Shown here: piece after piece, positions 55,595 to 63,584 of the stretch | Layout: every line of letters starts with the position of its first letter | Position numbering within the stretch: the stretch's first letter is position 1 | Assembly (NCBI RefSeq): GCF_001412655.1 | Contig: NZ_CP012996.1 | Coordinates: forward strand, 1,736,001-1,800,000 | DNA length: 64,000 bases | From: Pedobacter sp. PACM 27299 | Lineage (GTDB): Bacteria; Bacteroidota; Bacteroidia; Sphingobacteriales; Sphingobacteriaceae | Direction of reading: 5' to 3' | The notes under the pieces: model-generated | Told to the model about the DNA's origin: nothing | Seen by the model: the letters and a program-made list of their open reading frames with translations, nothing else | Database searches by the model: none | Program-made: the position numbers and the translations under genes

Positions 55595-56353
55595 ATGGAA
55601 AAAGCGTTAATCAACATCAAAGATATAGGCCGTAAATACGTGATCGGATCAGAAGTGATCCATGCTTTAAAATCAGTTTCATTGGATATCCAAAAAGGTG
55701 AATTTGTAGCATTAATGGGGCCTTCTGGTTCCGGGAAATCTACGCTCATGAATATTTTAGGCTGTTTGGATACCCCAAGCAAAGGTACTTATGTATTGAA
55801 TGGGATTAACGTCAGTCAGATGACCGAGAATGAACTTGCAGAGGTCCGCAACAAGGAAATCGGCTTTGTATTCCAGACTTTTAACCTGTTGCCTCGCTCT
55901 ACTTCCCTGGATAATGTGGCTTTGCCATTGATTTATTCAGGTGCAAATAAGAAGGAACGTGATGCAAGAGCACATAAAGCATTGGAAAATGTAGGCCTGG
56001 GAAACCGGGTAACGCATAAACCAAATGAGCTTTCCGGTGGTCAGCGACAAAGGGTGGCTGTTGCCAGAGCTTTGATCAATAATCCTTCGATTATTCTTGC
56101 CGATGAGCCTACAGGTAATTTAGATACCAAAACATCAGTTGAAATTATGGGCCTGCTGGAAGAGATTCACAGTAAGGGAAATACCATTATTCTCGTTACC
56201 CATGAGGAAGATATCGCACAGCATGCCCACCGTATTGTGAGGATGCGCGATGGTTTAATTGAAAATGACTACCTGAATACCGATATCAAAACGGTTTCTC
56301 CACGACTAGTGAAATTAGAGGAAAGTGGTGATGACTTCGAAAAAATTGGTTAA
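55595..56353 (+). CDS. ABC transporter ATP-binding protein (MacB/LolD class)
   Basis: A 252-residue ATPase with Walker [13 protein letters not shown]-loop [13 protein letters not shown], signature [15 protein letters not shown], Walker [14 protein letters not shown] and the H-loop in VTHEEDIA. The FNLLPR and GNLDT features place it with MacB/LolD/FtsE-type ATPases that drive FtsX-like permeases. The permease at 59588-60829 is a possible partner but is 3.2 kb away. It is followed 9 bp later by the adenosyltransferase gene. Confidence 0.94.
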   Translation: MEKALINIKDIGRKYVIGSEVIHALKSVSLDIQKGEFVALMGPSGSGKSTLMNILGCLDTPSKGTYVLNGINVSQMTENELAEVRNKEIGFVFQTFNLLPRSTSLDNVALPLIYSGANKKERDARAHKALENVGLGNRVTHKPNELSGGQRQRVAVARALINNPSIILADEPTGNLDTKTSVEIMGLLEEIHSKGNTIILVTHEEDIAQHAHRIVRMRDGLIENDYLNTDIKTVSPRLVKLEESGDDFEKIG

Positions 56354-56362
56354 TTTTCCAAT

Positions 56363-56911
56363 ATGAAGATATATACCAAAACCGGTGATAAGGGCTTGAC
56401 TTCCTTAATTGGTGGAACCCGCGTGCCTAAGTTCCATTTACGCATCGAATGCTATGGAACGGTAGATGAGCTGAACTCTTATATCGGACTCATCATGTGC
56501 CAGGATATTGACCCTCATCACCAAAAAGTGCTGAAGGAAATCCAGGATAGATTATTCACAGTAGGCGCGGCACTAGCTGCTGATCCTGAAAAATCGAGGA
56601 TGAAAATCCCGGATCTCCACGATACCGACATTACTTTACTGGAAGAGGAAATGGACAATATGCACAAAGTATTGCCAGAATTGAAACATTTTGTGCTGCC
56701 TGGCGGAACAACTGTAGTTTCCTATTGCCACTTAGCGCGTTGTGTATGCAGACGTGCTGAACGTTTGACTGTACATTTAGCTTCAGAAAGCTTTGTTGAC
56801 GAAAAAATGACGATATATTTAAACCGTTTAAGCGATTATTTATTTGTTTTGGCACGAAAACTGAATTTAGATGCAAAAGCAACGGAAAACATCTGGATTC
56901 CAAGGCTCTAA
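56363..56911 (+). CDS. Cob(I)alamin adenosyltransferase, PduO type
   Basis: This enzyme adenosylates cobalamin, using ATP, to make coenzyme B12. The 182-residue protein begins KIYTKTGDKGLTSLIGGTRV, the PduO ATP-binding motif, followed by IECYGTVDELNSYIGLI. The C-terminal helix motif CRRAERLTVHLA, then LNRLSDYLFVLARKLN, completes the fold. It probably shares a transcript with the preceding ABC ATPase (9-bp gap). Confidence 0.95.
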   Translation: MKIYTKTGDKGLTSLIGGTRVPKFHLRIECYGTVDELNSYIGLIMCQDIDPHHQKVLKEIQDRLFTVGAALAADPEKSRMKIPDLHDTDITLLEEEMDNMHKVLPELKHFVLPGGTTVVSYCHLARCVCRRAERLTVHLASESFVDEKMTIYLNRLSDYLFVLARKLNLDAKATENIWIPRL

Positions 56912-56928
56912 AAATGGTTGAAAAAAAG

Positions 56929-56961
56929 TTTGTTTTGCTCAGGTTTTTTAATATACTTTTG
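56929..56961 (+). promoter_or_regulatory. Bacteroidota-type promoter of the DUF2795 gene
   Basis: TTTG (56929-56932), a 21-bp spacer and TACTTTTG (56954-56961) match the phylum consensus TTTG-N19-21-TAnnTTTG. The expected start is near 56968, which gives a leader of about 30 nt with AGGATAGG before the ATG at 56998. Confidence 0.7.
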
Positions 56962-56997
56962 CGAAACGAATAGAATAACTTAATTAGGATAGGAAAT

Positions 56998-57219
56998 ATG
57001 TATTGGACACTAGAACTCGCATCGCATTTGGAAGACGCTCCATGGCCTGCAACAAAAGACGAATTAATTGATTACGGGATAAGATCAGGCGCACCAGTAG
57101 AGGTGATTGAAAATTTACAAGCCTTGGAAGATGATGGGGAACCATACGAAACCATCGAAGAAATTTGGCCAGATTATCCTACTAAAGATGACTTCTTCTT
57201 CAACGAAGACGAATACTAG
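56998..57219 (+). CDS. DUF2795 domain protein
   Basis: A 73-residue acidic protein, MYWTLELASHLEDAPWPATK followed by DELIDYGIRSGAPVEVIENL and an Asp/Glu-rich end. This matches DUF2795, a small, highly conserved and probably abundant protein of Bacteroidota whose function is unknown to me. A strong promoter and terminator bracket it as a monocistronic gene. Confidence 0.9.
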   Translation: MYWTLELASHLEDAPWPATKDELIDYGIRSGAPVEVIENLQALEDDGEPYETIEEIWPDYPTKDDFFFNEDEY

Positions 57220-57240
57220 TCTTTAACGTTTTTTTACTGT

Positions 57241-57270
57241 AAAGGTCCTGTAAACTCGGGGCCTTTTTTT
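57241..57270 (+). terminator. Terminator of the DUF2795 gene
   Basis: AAAGGTCC (57241-57248) pairs with GGGCCTTT (57259-57266), including a G-U pair, and is followed by a T-run. It lies 21 bp after the stop. Confidence 0.8.
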
Positions 57271-57375
57271 GTGCCAGAACCTTTTTGGAATGATGATTGT
57301 TTATGTAATGTCATGGATGCGTAAATCATCCGCATTAATTTCATCTAAAAAACACACATCTTAAAATTAAAAGTT

Positions 57376-57537
57376 ATGGGAAATTTACTTTATTTAGTAG
57401 CAGTAGTATTAGTGATATTATGGATAATTGGGTTCTTTTTTCAAGGATTTGGTCCGAATGTAGGTGGTTTAATCCACGTTCTTTTAGTGATTGCAGTGAT
57501 CGCTATCATTTTGAAAATCATTAACAGAGCCGCATAA
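57376..57537 (+). CDS. lmo0937-family small membrane protein
   Basis: A 53-residue protein: MGNLLYLVAVVLVILWIIGF, a short GPNVGG turn, and a second hydrophobic helix LIHVLLVIAVIAIILKIINR. Two helices around a Gly/Pro turn with a charged end match the lmo0937 family of tiny, often stress-induced, membrane proteins. It stands alone after a terminator and ends with its own strong terminator. Confidence 0.85.
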   Translation: MGNLLYLVAVVLVILWIIGFFFQGFGPNVGGLIHVLLVIAVIAIILKIINRAA

Positions 57538-57565
57538 TCCTTCTTATTTCTTTTATATAATTTAG

Positions 57566-57590
57566 AGGCCTCTGAGATGATCAGAGGCCT
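57566..57590. terminator. Terminator after the lmo0937 gene, overlapping the ispD end
   Basis: AGGCCTCTGA (57566-57575) and TCAGAGGCCT (57581-57590) are perfect arms with loop GATGA, followed on the plus strand by TTCTTT. The right arm overlaps the last codons of convergent ispD. Confidence 0.85.
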
Positions 57591-58255
57591 TTCTTTATAA
57601 AAATAGCCGCGATCTCCAGGTCTTCAGGATAGGTGATCTTGATGTTTTCACGATTGCCTTCAATGACATGGATAGGGTACCCGGAATGTTCTACTACCGA
57701 AGCATCATCTGTAAATTCATTTCTGAAAGGCTGCTGGTACGCTTTCCTTAAGAGCTCTACTACAAAGGTTTGCGGGGTTTGGATCATCAGCAGGTTTTCC
57801 CTGTTCAATGCCTCCGTCTTTCCTTCGATATTGATGCTGCGCACAGAGTCTGTAGCTTTAACAGCTGCCACTGCATTGCCATTCACTTCTGCAGCATGAA
57901 AAGAACGTAAAATAAGGTCGGCAGAGACTAAAGGGCGTACTGCATCATGGATGGCTACGATTCCTTTGCCTTTAATGGCCTTTAAACCGTTTTTAACGGA
58001 GTGAAAGCGCTGATCCCCACCCTTGATTACCGAATGCTTAACGGTGAAGCTGTGGCGTCTGCAGAGTTCTTCCCAGTACTGATGCTGGTGGATGTTTAAA
58101 ACAAGTAATAATTCTGGCTGCAATTCAGTGTTCGCAAAAGCCTCCAGGGTATGCATCAGGATCGGTTTGCCATTCAGCAGCAAAAACTGCTTCGCGATAT
58201 CGCTCTGCATTCTCGATCCGGAACCTCCTGCGACTATAATTGCGTAATATTTCAT
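57581..58255 (-). CDS. ispD: 2-C-methyl-D-erythritol 4-phosphate cytidylyltransferase
   Basis: An enzyme of the MEP isoprenoid pathway that forms CDP-methylerythritol. From ATG 58255 (224 residues) it begins YYAIIVAGGSGSRMQSDIAK, the nucleotide-binding GGxGxR loop. VAIHDAVRPLVSADLI (metal-binding Asp) and the C-terminal VEGNRENIKITYPEDLEIA are diagnostic. The open frame extends to 58312, but that extension lacks family resemblance. It is downstream of queA, separated by a hairpin. Confidence 0.96.
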   Translation of the reverse strand: MKYYAIIVAGGSGSRMQSDIAKQFLLLNGKPILMHTLEAFANTELQPELLLVLNIHQHQYWEELCRRHSFTVKHSVIKGGDQRFHSVKNGLKAIKGKGIVAIHDAVRPLVSADLILRSFHAAEVNGNAVAAVKATDSVRSINIEGKTEALNRENLLMIQTPQTFVVELLRKAYQQPFRNEFTDDASVVEHSGYPIHVIEGNRENIKITYPEDLEIAAIFIKKGL

Positions 58256-58281
58256 GTGTTTGGAAAATTTGCTGCTAAACA

Positions 58282-58325
58282 AAAATAGGAGATCCAAACC
58301 GTAATGGTTCAAAATCTCCTATTTT
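58282..58325 (-). terminator. Hairpin terminator after queA
   Basis: AAAATAGGAGAT (58282-58293) and ATCTCCTATTTT (58314-58325) are perfect arms, with an inner AACC/GGTT stem in the loop. On the minus strand the arm ends CTATTTTTGTTT, an acceptable T-tract. It lies 18 bp after the queA stop. Confidence 0.8.
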
Positions 58326-58342
58326 AATCACTGTATTTTTTA

Positions 58343-59392
58343 TTAGATGATCAACATCGCATCTCCATAACTGTAGAAACGATATTTTTCTTTTAAAGCT
58401 ACTTCATAAGCATTTCTTACGTAATCGTAACCACCAAAGGCACTTACCATCATCAATAGGGTAGATTCAGGGGTGTGGAAGTTGGTGATCATTGAATTTG
58501 CAATGCTGAAATCATAAGGAGGGAAGATGAATTTACTCGTCCAGTCGTTTGCTGGTTTTAACATTCTTCCTGAAGAAACAGCAGATTCAATCGCACGCAT
58601 AGAAGTAGTTCCTACCGCACAGATTCTTCTTTTTTCTTCAATCGCCTTGTTCACGATGTCCGCATCCTTCTGCTCAATGATGAATTGCTCAGAATCCATT
58701 TTGTGTTTCGTTAAGTCTTCCACTTCTACCGATCTGAAAGTACCTAAACCTACGTGTAAAGTTACTTCCGCAAAGTTGATGCCTTTCAATTCCAGACGTT
58801 TCATCAACTCTCTGCTGAAGTGTAATCCCGCTGTTGGAGCTGCAACCGCACCTTCATGCTTAGCGAAGATCGTTTGGTAACGCTCTTTATCCTGAGCAGT
58901 AGCTTTACGCTTGATGTATTTTGGAAGTGGAGTTTCTCCTAGAATTTCAATGTTTTTTCTGAACTCTTCGTCAGTACCGTCAAATAAGAAACGAATAGTA
59001 CGTCCGCGGGAAGTGGTATTGTCTACTACTTCAGCAACTAATAAGTCGTCATCACCGAAATATAACTTGTTTCCAACACGAATTTTACGTGCAGGATCTA
59101 CTAAAACGTCCCATAAACGCAATTCTTTATTCAGTTCGCGTAGTAAAAACACTTCAATCGTTGCACCAGTCTTTTCTTTATTGCCATATAAACGCGCAGG
59201 AAAAACTTTAGTGTTATTTAAAATCATGACATCCTGATCGTCAAAATAACTTAAAACATCCTTGAATATTTTATGTTCAATTTTGCCACTATCTTTATGC
59301 AAAACCATTAAACGGGCTTCGTCCCTATGCTCTGAAGGATTATTGGCAACTAATGATTCAGGTAGATTAAACTTAAATTGAGATAACTTCAT
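58343..59392 (-). CDS. queA: S-adenosylmethionine:tRNA ribosyltransferase-isomerase
   Basis: This enzyme transfers the ribosyl moiety of SAM to preQ1 in tRNA, making epoxyqueuosine. The 349-residue length is right. The N-terminal [21 protein letters not shown] and the conserved [14 protein letters not shown] (around residue 180) followed by [23 protein letters not shown] are diagnostic. [21 protein letters not shown] completes the signature. It has a 195-bp divergent spacer from the ABC permease. Confidence 0.97.
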   Translation of the reverse strand: MKLSQFKFNLPESLVANNPSEHRDEARLMVLHKDSGKIEHKIFKDVLSYFDDQDVMILNNTKVFPARLYGNKEKTGATIEVFLLRELNKELRLWDVLVDPARKIRVGNKLYFGDDDLLVAEVVDNTTSRGRTIRFLFDGTDEEFRKNIEILGETPLPKYIKRKATAQDKERYQTIFAKHEGAVAAPTAGLHFSRELMKRLELKGINFAEVTLHVGLGTFRSVEVEDLTKHKMDSEQFIIEQKDADIVNKAIEEKRRICAVGTTSMRAIESAVSSGRMLKPANDWTSKFIFPPYDFSIANSMITNFHTPESTLLMMVSAFGGYDYVRNAYEVALKEKYRFYSYGDAMLII

Positions 59393-59587
59393 ATTTTTTC
59401 GATGTGATAATTAAGGGCGCAAATTTACGAAATATAATTTTCTTTTCCACAAATAATCATCATAGTATGTTCTTGAATTGTTAAATCTACCACCAGAGGG
59501 AATGTTTTTAAGGGAAGCTGTGTATTTTTTATATTATATAGGATTTCCCTGTAACCTTTTTGGGTACTTTTGGTCTAAACCCTAATT

Positions 59588-60829
59588 ATGATTATTCTCA
59601 GACTAATAGGCGAAAGTTTTCGGTTTGCACTAGATGCGCTACGCCAAAATAAAACGCGTACCATGCTTTCCTTATTGGGGATTACCATCGGTATCTTCAC
59701 CATTATCTTCGTCTTCTCCGCAGTAGATACCCTTAGAGGTAAGTTACAAGCCAGTATCGATAAATTAGGATCCAGTACGGTATTCGTACAAAAATGGCCA
59801 TGGGGTGGATTCGGCGATTATCCATGGTGGAAATATGTGAACAGACCAGAACCCTCATTGAGAGATTATGAAGGATTGAGAGATCGTCTGGAGTATGTAG
59901 AAGGAGTCTCCTATGAGATTTCTGCCAATGCCAGAACGATAAAATATAGAAGTAACTCCGTAGAAGGTGGTTCCATCAGAGCCGCATCGCAGGATTTTAA
60001 TAAAACATGGAATCTCGATTTTCAAGAGGGAAGGTACTTTACCGAAAATGAAGGTAAATCTGGTGCGCCAGTCGTAATTATTGGTGCCGATATTGCCGAT
60101 GGACTCTTCAATGGAGATCAGGCCGTAGGGAAAGCAATTTCTGTCATGGGAAGAAGGCTAACCGTAGTTGGCGTATTTAAGAAAGAAGGAGAGGATATGA
60201 TGGGCATGTCGCAGGATAAAAATGTACTGATGCCCCTCAATTTTGCCAAAGGGATTATGGATGTCGAAAGTGATAGGTATGATCCAACCATTACCGTAAG
60301 AGGGAAATCTTATGTGGCACTGGACGAAGTGGAAAGTGAAATCAGAGGTGCCTTAAGAGCAATCCGTAGGACGAAACCAGGTGCAGAAGATGATTTTGCA
60401 CTGAACAAAAGTACCATAGCATCTAATCAGTTAGATCAGATGTTCGGTGTAGTCGATATCGCTGGCTGGGTAATCGGTGGCTTCTCGATTCTAGTAGGAG
60501 GCTTCGGTATCGCTAACATTATGTTCGTCTCCGTTAAAGAAAGAACCAATATTATCGGTATTCAGAAGTCGCTGGGCGCAAAGAATTACTTTATTCTGCT
60601 GCAGTTCCTGTTTGAAGCGATCGCATTGTGTTTGCTGGGAGGAGCGTTTGGACTGTTGCTGGTCTATTTGCTGACCGTAGGATTGACCGCAGGCGGTTTT
60701 GAAATGACGTTGTTTATGAAGAATATCGTGTTAGGATTTACGATTTCGGTGGTGATTGGGGTGATTTCTGGATTTTGGCCGGCGTATTCGGCGTCGAGAT
60801 TGGACCCTGTTGAAGCAATTCGCTCCTAA
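59588..60829 (+). CDS. FtsX/MacB-family ABC transporter permease
   Basis: A 413-residue permease of a MacB/LolC-type exporter. An N-terminal helix (TMLSLLGITIGIFTIIFVFS) is followed by a periplasmic MacB_PCD domain (about 45-270). The FtsX domain has three helices near the C-terminus (IANIMFVSVKERTNIIGIQKS, then LCLLGGAFGLLLVYLLTV, then VVIGVISGFWPAYSASRLDPVEAIRS). No ATPase is adjacent; the ATPase at 55595-56353 is a candidate partner. TACTTTTG at 59565-59572 matches the -7 consensus 16 bp before the ATG, but I see no good -33 box. A large hairpin lies 16 bp after the stop. Confidence 0.94.
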   Translation: MIILRLIGESFRFALDALRQNKTRTMLSLLGITIGIFTIIFVFSAVDTLRGKLQASIDKLGSSTVFVQKWPWGGFGDYPWWKYVNRPEPSLRDYEGLRDRLEYVEGVSYEISANARTIKYRSNSVEGGSIRAASQDFNKTWNLDFQEGRYFTENEGKSGAPVVIIGADIADGLFNGDQAVGKAISVMGRRLTVVGVFKKEGEDMMGMSQDKNVLMPLNFAKGIMDVESDRYDPTITVRGKSYVALDEVESEIRGALRAIRRTKPGAEDDFALNKSTIASNQLDQMFGVVDIAGWVIGGFSILVGGFGIANIMFVSVKERTNIIGIQKSLGAKNYFILLQFLFEAIALCLLGGAFGLLLVYLLTVGLTAGGFEMTLFMKNIVLGFTISVVIGVISGFWPAYSASRLDPVEAIRS

Positions 60830-61226
60830 ATAGGACTTGTGCGCGCTGCAGTTCAGAAGGACACTCCTCAAAGGCTGAAACCTTTTCCGCTGAAGGGCGG
60901 AAAACTTTCTAGGCCTTCTCCGAGGTCACTCCAGAACTGCAGCCATGTTACTTCGAAATATTTACTCGCTCCACTAAATAGCATGATGTATAGGAGACAG
61001 CATGAGGCAAGGAGATAGCATGACAGATGAGATGCGATAAGGGTGAGATTCGGGACAGATAGCATCATGTAAACCTGAAAATAGGATACGCTTTGAGGAT
61101 AGCACTAGATTTAGATCGTGGTTAGCTCTGAAGGCATTCGAAGGTTTGCTCTTCAGCAAAGATTCTGGGATAAAAAGCGGATGGGTATTTTCTGACTTAC
61201 TTAATTACTCTTTTTATAAATCATAA
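60830..61226. other. Gene-free stretch with a large hairpin and degenerate GATAGCAT repeats
   Basis: Downstream of the permease this region holds the hairpin at 60845-60943. It then holds at least five variants of an atagcat(g/c)a motif at 60978, 60997, 61015, 61059 and 61099. Short frames on the minus strand lack any family pattern and look incidental. Confidence 0.55.
60845..60943. repeat. Large imperfect inverted repeat (about 46-bp arms)
   Basis: GCTGCAGTTC (60845-60854) is inverted as GAACTGCAGC (60934-60943). Between them AGAAGG/CCTTCT and the inner TTTTCCGC/GCGGAAAA (apical loop TGAAGG) continue the symmetry with small gaps. It could act as the permease terminator or be an intergenic repeat element. 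Confidence 0.75.
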
Positions 61227-61261
61227 AAAAAGCCGGTTTCCTACGCAGAAACCGGCTTTTT
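61227..61261. terminator. Strong bidirectional terminator after the aminotransferase
   Basis: AAAAAGCCGGTTTC (61227-61240) and GAAACCGGCTTTTT (61248-61261) are perfect 14-bp arms with loop CTACGCA, 17 bp from the aminotransferase stop. Confidence 0.9.
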
Positions 61262-61277
61262 TATTCAAATGAGTATC

Positions 61278-62471
61278 TTAGCTTAATTTTTCTAAAGCAG
61301 TTTTAATTCTCGATACAGCATCTCTCAATTTATCTTCTGCAGCAGCATAAGAAATTCTGATACAATCTTCGTTACCGAAAGCTTCACCCGTTACTGTGGA
61401 TACATGAGCTTCATTTAATAGGTAAAGACAAAGGTCTTCTGCATTCGTGATTTTGTAATCGCCAGTGCTGGTACCGAAATAAGCTTTAACTTCTGGGAAG
61501 AAGTAAAATGCACCATCAGGAAGGTTTACTTTGAGGTTTGGAATTTCTTTCAATAGCGCATAAACAATGTCTCTACGGCTTCTGAATTCATCAACCATCG
61601 CACTTACAGATTCTAAACCACCTTGGTAAGCATGTAAAGCGGCACGTTGTGCGATAGAAGAAGTTCCTGAAGTCACTTGACCTTGCATTTTATCACAGGC
61701 ATTAGCAATCTCTTTGTTCGCAGCCATATAGCCTACGCGCCATCCAGTCATGGCATAAGATTTTGAGAAACCATTGATTAGGATTACTCTGTCTTTGATC
61801 GAGTCAAACTCAGCAATCGAAGCATGTTTTCCTACAAAGTTGATGTGCTCATAGATCTCATCAGAGATGATATAGATATTTGGGTGTTTCTCAAATACAG
61901 CAACCAGGTCGGCCAGTTCTTCTTTCGAGTAAACAGATCCTGTTGGATTACATGGAGAAGAGAACATGAACAATTTAGTTTTTGGCGTGATGGCCGCTTC
62001 CAATTGTGCACCAGTAATTTTGAAGTTGTTTTCTACGGTAGCATTGATAAATACGGTTTCGCCTTCCGCAAGTTTGATCATTTCTGAGTAAGATACCCAG
62101 TAAGGAGTAGGTACAATTACCTCTTCTCCAGGGTTCACCAGACACATGACAGCATTGGCCAAAGATTGTTTTGCGCCAGTAGATACTACGATCTGATCAA
62201 AACCGTAGTTTAGTCCATTTTCTCTCAATAACTTATCAGCAATCGCCTTACGTAATTCAGGATAACCTGATACAGGAGTGTAGTAAGAGTAGTTTTCGTC
62301 CACAGCGATCTTCGCTGCATCCTTCACAAACTCTGGAGTAAAGAAGTCGGGCTCACCGAAGCTCAGGTTGATTACATCTATTCCTTTTGAGGATAGTTCT
62401 CTACCTAACTTTGCCATTTTAATGGTCTGAGACTCTGAAAGGTTATTGATTCTGTTGGATAAAAATGTCAT
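61278..62471 (-). CDS. aspC: Class I PLP-dependent aminotransferase (aspartate aminotransferase type)
   Basis: This cytosolic enzyme swaps amino and keto groups, typically aspartate with 2-oxoglutarate. From ATG 62471 it has 397 residues, the family length. The N-terminal INLSFGEPDFFTP, the cofactor-phosphate region VVSTGAKQSLANAVM, the FSSPCNPTGSVYS motif (Asn) and the PLP lysine in ILINGFSKSYAMTGWRVGYM (about 236) are clear. FGNEDCIRISYAAAEDKL contains the substrate-carboxylate Arg. The 62513 start would add 14 unsupported residues. Confidence 0.94.
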   Translation of the reverse strand: MTFLSNRINNLSESQTIKMAKLGRELSSKGIDVINLSFGEPDFFTPEFVKDAAKIAVDENYSYYTPVSGYPELRKAIADKLLRENGLNYGFDQIVVSTGAKQSLANAVMCLVNPGEEVIVPTPYWVSYSEMIKLAEGETVFINATVENNFKITGAQLEAAITPKTKLFMFSSPCNPTGSVYSKEELADLVAVFEKHPNIYIISDEIYEHINFVGKHASIAEFDSIKDRVILINGFSKSYAMTGWRVGYMAANKEIANACDKMQGQVTSGTSSIAQRAALHAYQGGLESVSAMVDEFRSRRDIVYALLKEIPNLKVNLPDGAFYFFPEVKAYFGTSTGDYKITNAEDLCLYLLNEAHVSTVTGEAFGNEDCIRISYAAAEDKLRDAVSRIKTALEKLS

Positions 62472-62585
62472 AATATTTTGTGCGCAAGCAAATATAATTT
62501 TGTGAGAAGGCAAATATATAAACCTAACGGAATTTTAAACTAAAAAAAATACTTTTTAATGTAATTCGCAGGTTAAAATGTACTT

Positions 62586-63584
62586 TTGACGGCTAAACTC
62601 TGCCAATTGTTACCTCAGAAAAAAGCAATACTCGTTTCTTTATGTATCAGCATCCTGCTGATGCTGGCTAAGTTTGTGGCCTACTTTATTACACATTCGA
62701 ATGCCATCCTTACGGATGCAGCAGAAAGTATTGTCAATGTGCTGGCGAGTTCTTTTGCTTTTTACAGTATTTATCTCGCCACTTTACCGAAAGATGAAAA
62801 CCACCCCTATGGGCACGGGAAAGTAGAATTCTTCTCTGCTTTTGTAGAGGGAATCCTAATCGCTATTGCCGGTGTCATCATCGTTTTTAAATCTAGTTAT
62901 GATTTGGTTTTTCCTAAGGAAATCACTCAGCTATATGAAGGTGCAGCTATTATAGGCCTGACCGGAGTGCTGAATCTGCTGGTAGGGCTTTACCTGATCA
63001 ACACGGGTAAAAAACACCGTTCTATTACTTTGGAGGCCGACGGTAAGCACCTGATGACCGACGCGATTACCAGTGCGGGGCTGGTGATTGGAATTATTCT
63101 GATACAGATTACCCAGATATTTTGGCTGGATAGCGCGATCTCTATTGCACTGGGCTGCTATATTGTTTATAATGGCTATAAGCTCACTAGAAGGTCGGTA
63201 GGAGGCTTGATGGATGAGAGTAATGTAGAATTGGTGAAAGATATTGTCGCCATTTTACAGAATAATAGAGAAGAAACCTGGATTGATGTCCATAATTTAA
63301 GGGCGCAGCAATATGGTGCCGATCTGCACATCGATTGTCACATTACTTTACCATACTATTTTGACCTGAACCAGGTACATCATGAAATATCTGCCATTGA
63401 TCAGTTGATCAATGTGAAAGCAGAACATACTACAGAACTTTTTATTCATGCAGACCCTTGTCTACCGGCATGTTGCAATTATTGCAAGATGAGTAATTGT
63501 AACGTCAGGAAGGAAGCTTTTCAAAAGGAGATTCCATGGACGGTGGAAAATGCAACAAAAAACCAAAAACATTTCGATCAATGA
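62586..63584 (+). CDS. Cation diffusion facilitator metal efflux transporter with Cys-rich tail
   Basis: An inner-membrane Zn/Fe/Co-type antiporter of about 332 residues. Six helices are visible, with the metal-site motif ILTDAAESIVN in helix 2 and TLEADGKHLMTDAITSAG in helix 5. The loop HPYGHGKVEFFSA is conserved in the family. The cytosolic C-terminal domain (IDVHNLRAQQYGADLHID) ends with PCLPACCNYCKMSNC, a five- to six-cysteine cluster. The start is uncertain. TTG at 62586 fits the frame, but TACTTTTG at 62581-62588 is also a perfect -7 box, in which case a later TTG (about 62604) is likelier. The stop overlaps the NUDIX start. Confidence 0.88.
   Translation: MTAKLCQLLPQKKAILVSLCISILLMLAKFVAYFITHSNAILTDAAESIVNVLASSFAFYSIYLATLPKDENHPYGHGKVEFFSAFVEGILIAIAGVIIVFKSSYDLVFPKEITQLYEGAAIIGLTGVLNLLVGLYLINTGKKHRSITLEADGKHLMTDAITSAGLVIGIILIQITQIFWLDSAISIALGCYIVYNGYKLTRRSVGGLMDESNVELVKDIVAILQNNREETWIDVHNLRAQQYGADLHIDCHITLPYYFDLNQVHHEISAIDQLINVKAEHTTELFIHADPCLPACCNYCKMSNCNVRKEAFQKEIPWTVENATKNQKHFDQ

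Noticed and set aside
55595..60829. Treating the ABC ATPase and the FtsX permease as one operon
   Set aside because: They are separated by 3.2 kb with several unrelated genes, terminators and two minus-strand genes; functional partnership remains only possible.
60868..61159. Two minus-strand frames of about 60 codons
   Set aside because: They are built from the large hairpin and the GATAGCAT-like repeats, with no protein-like pattern.
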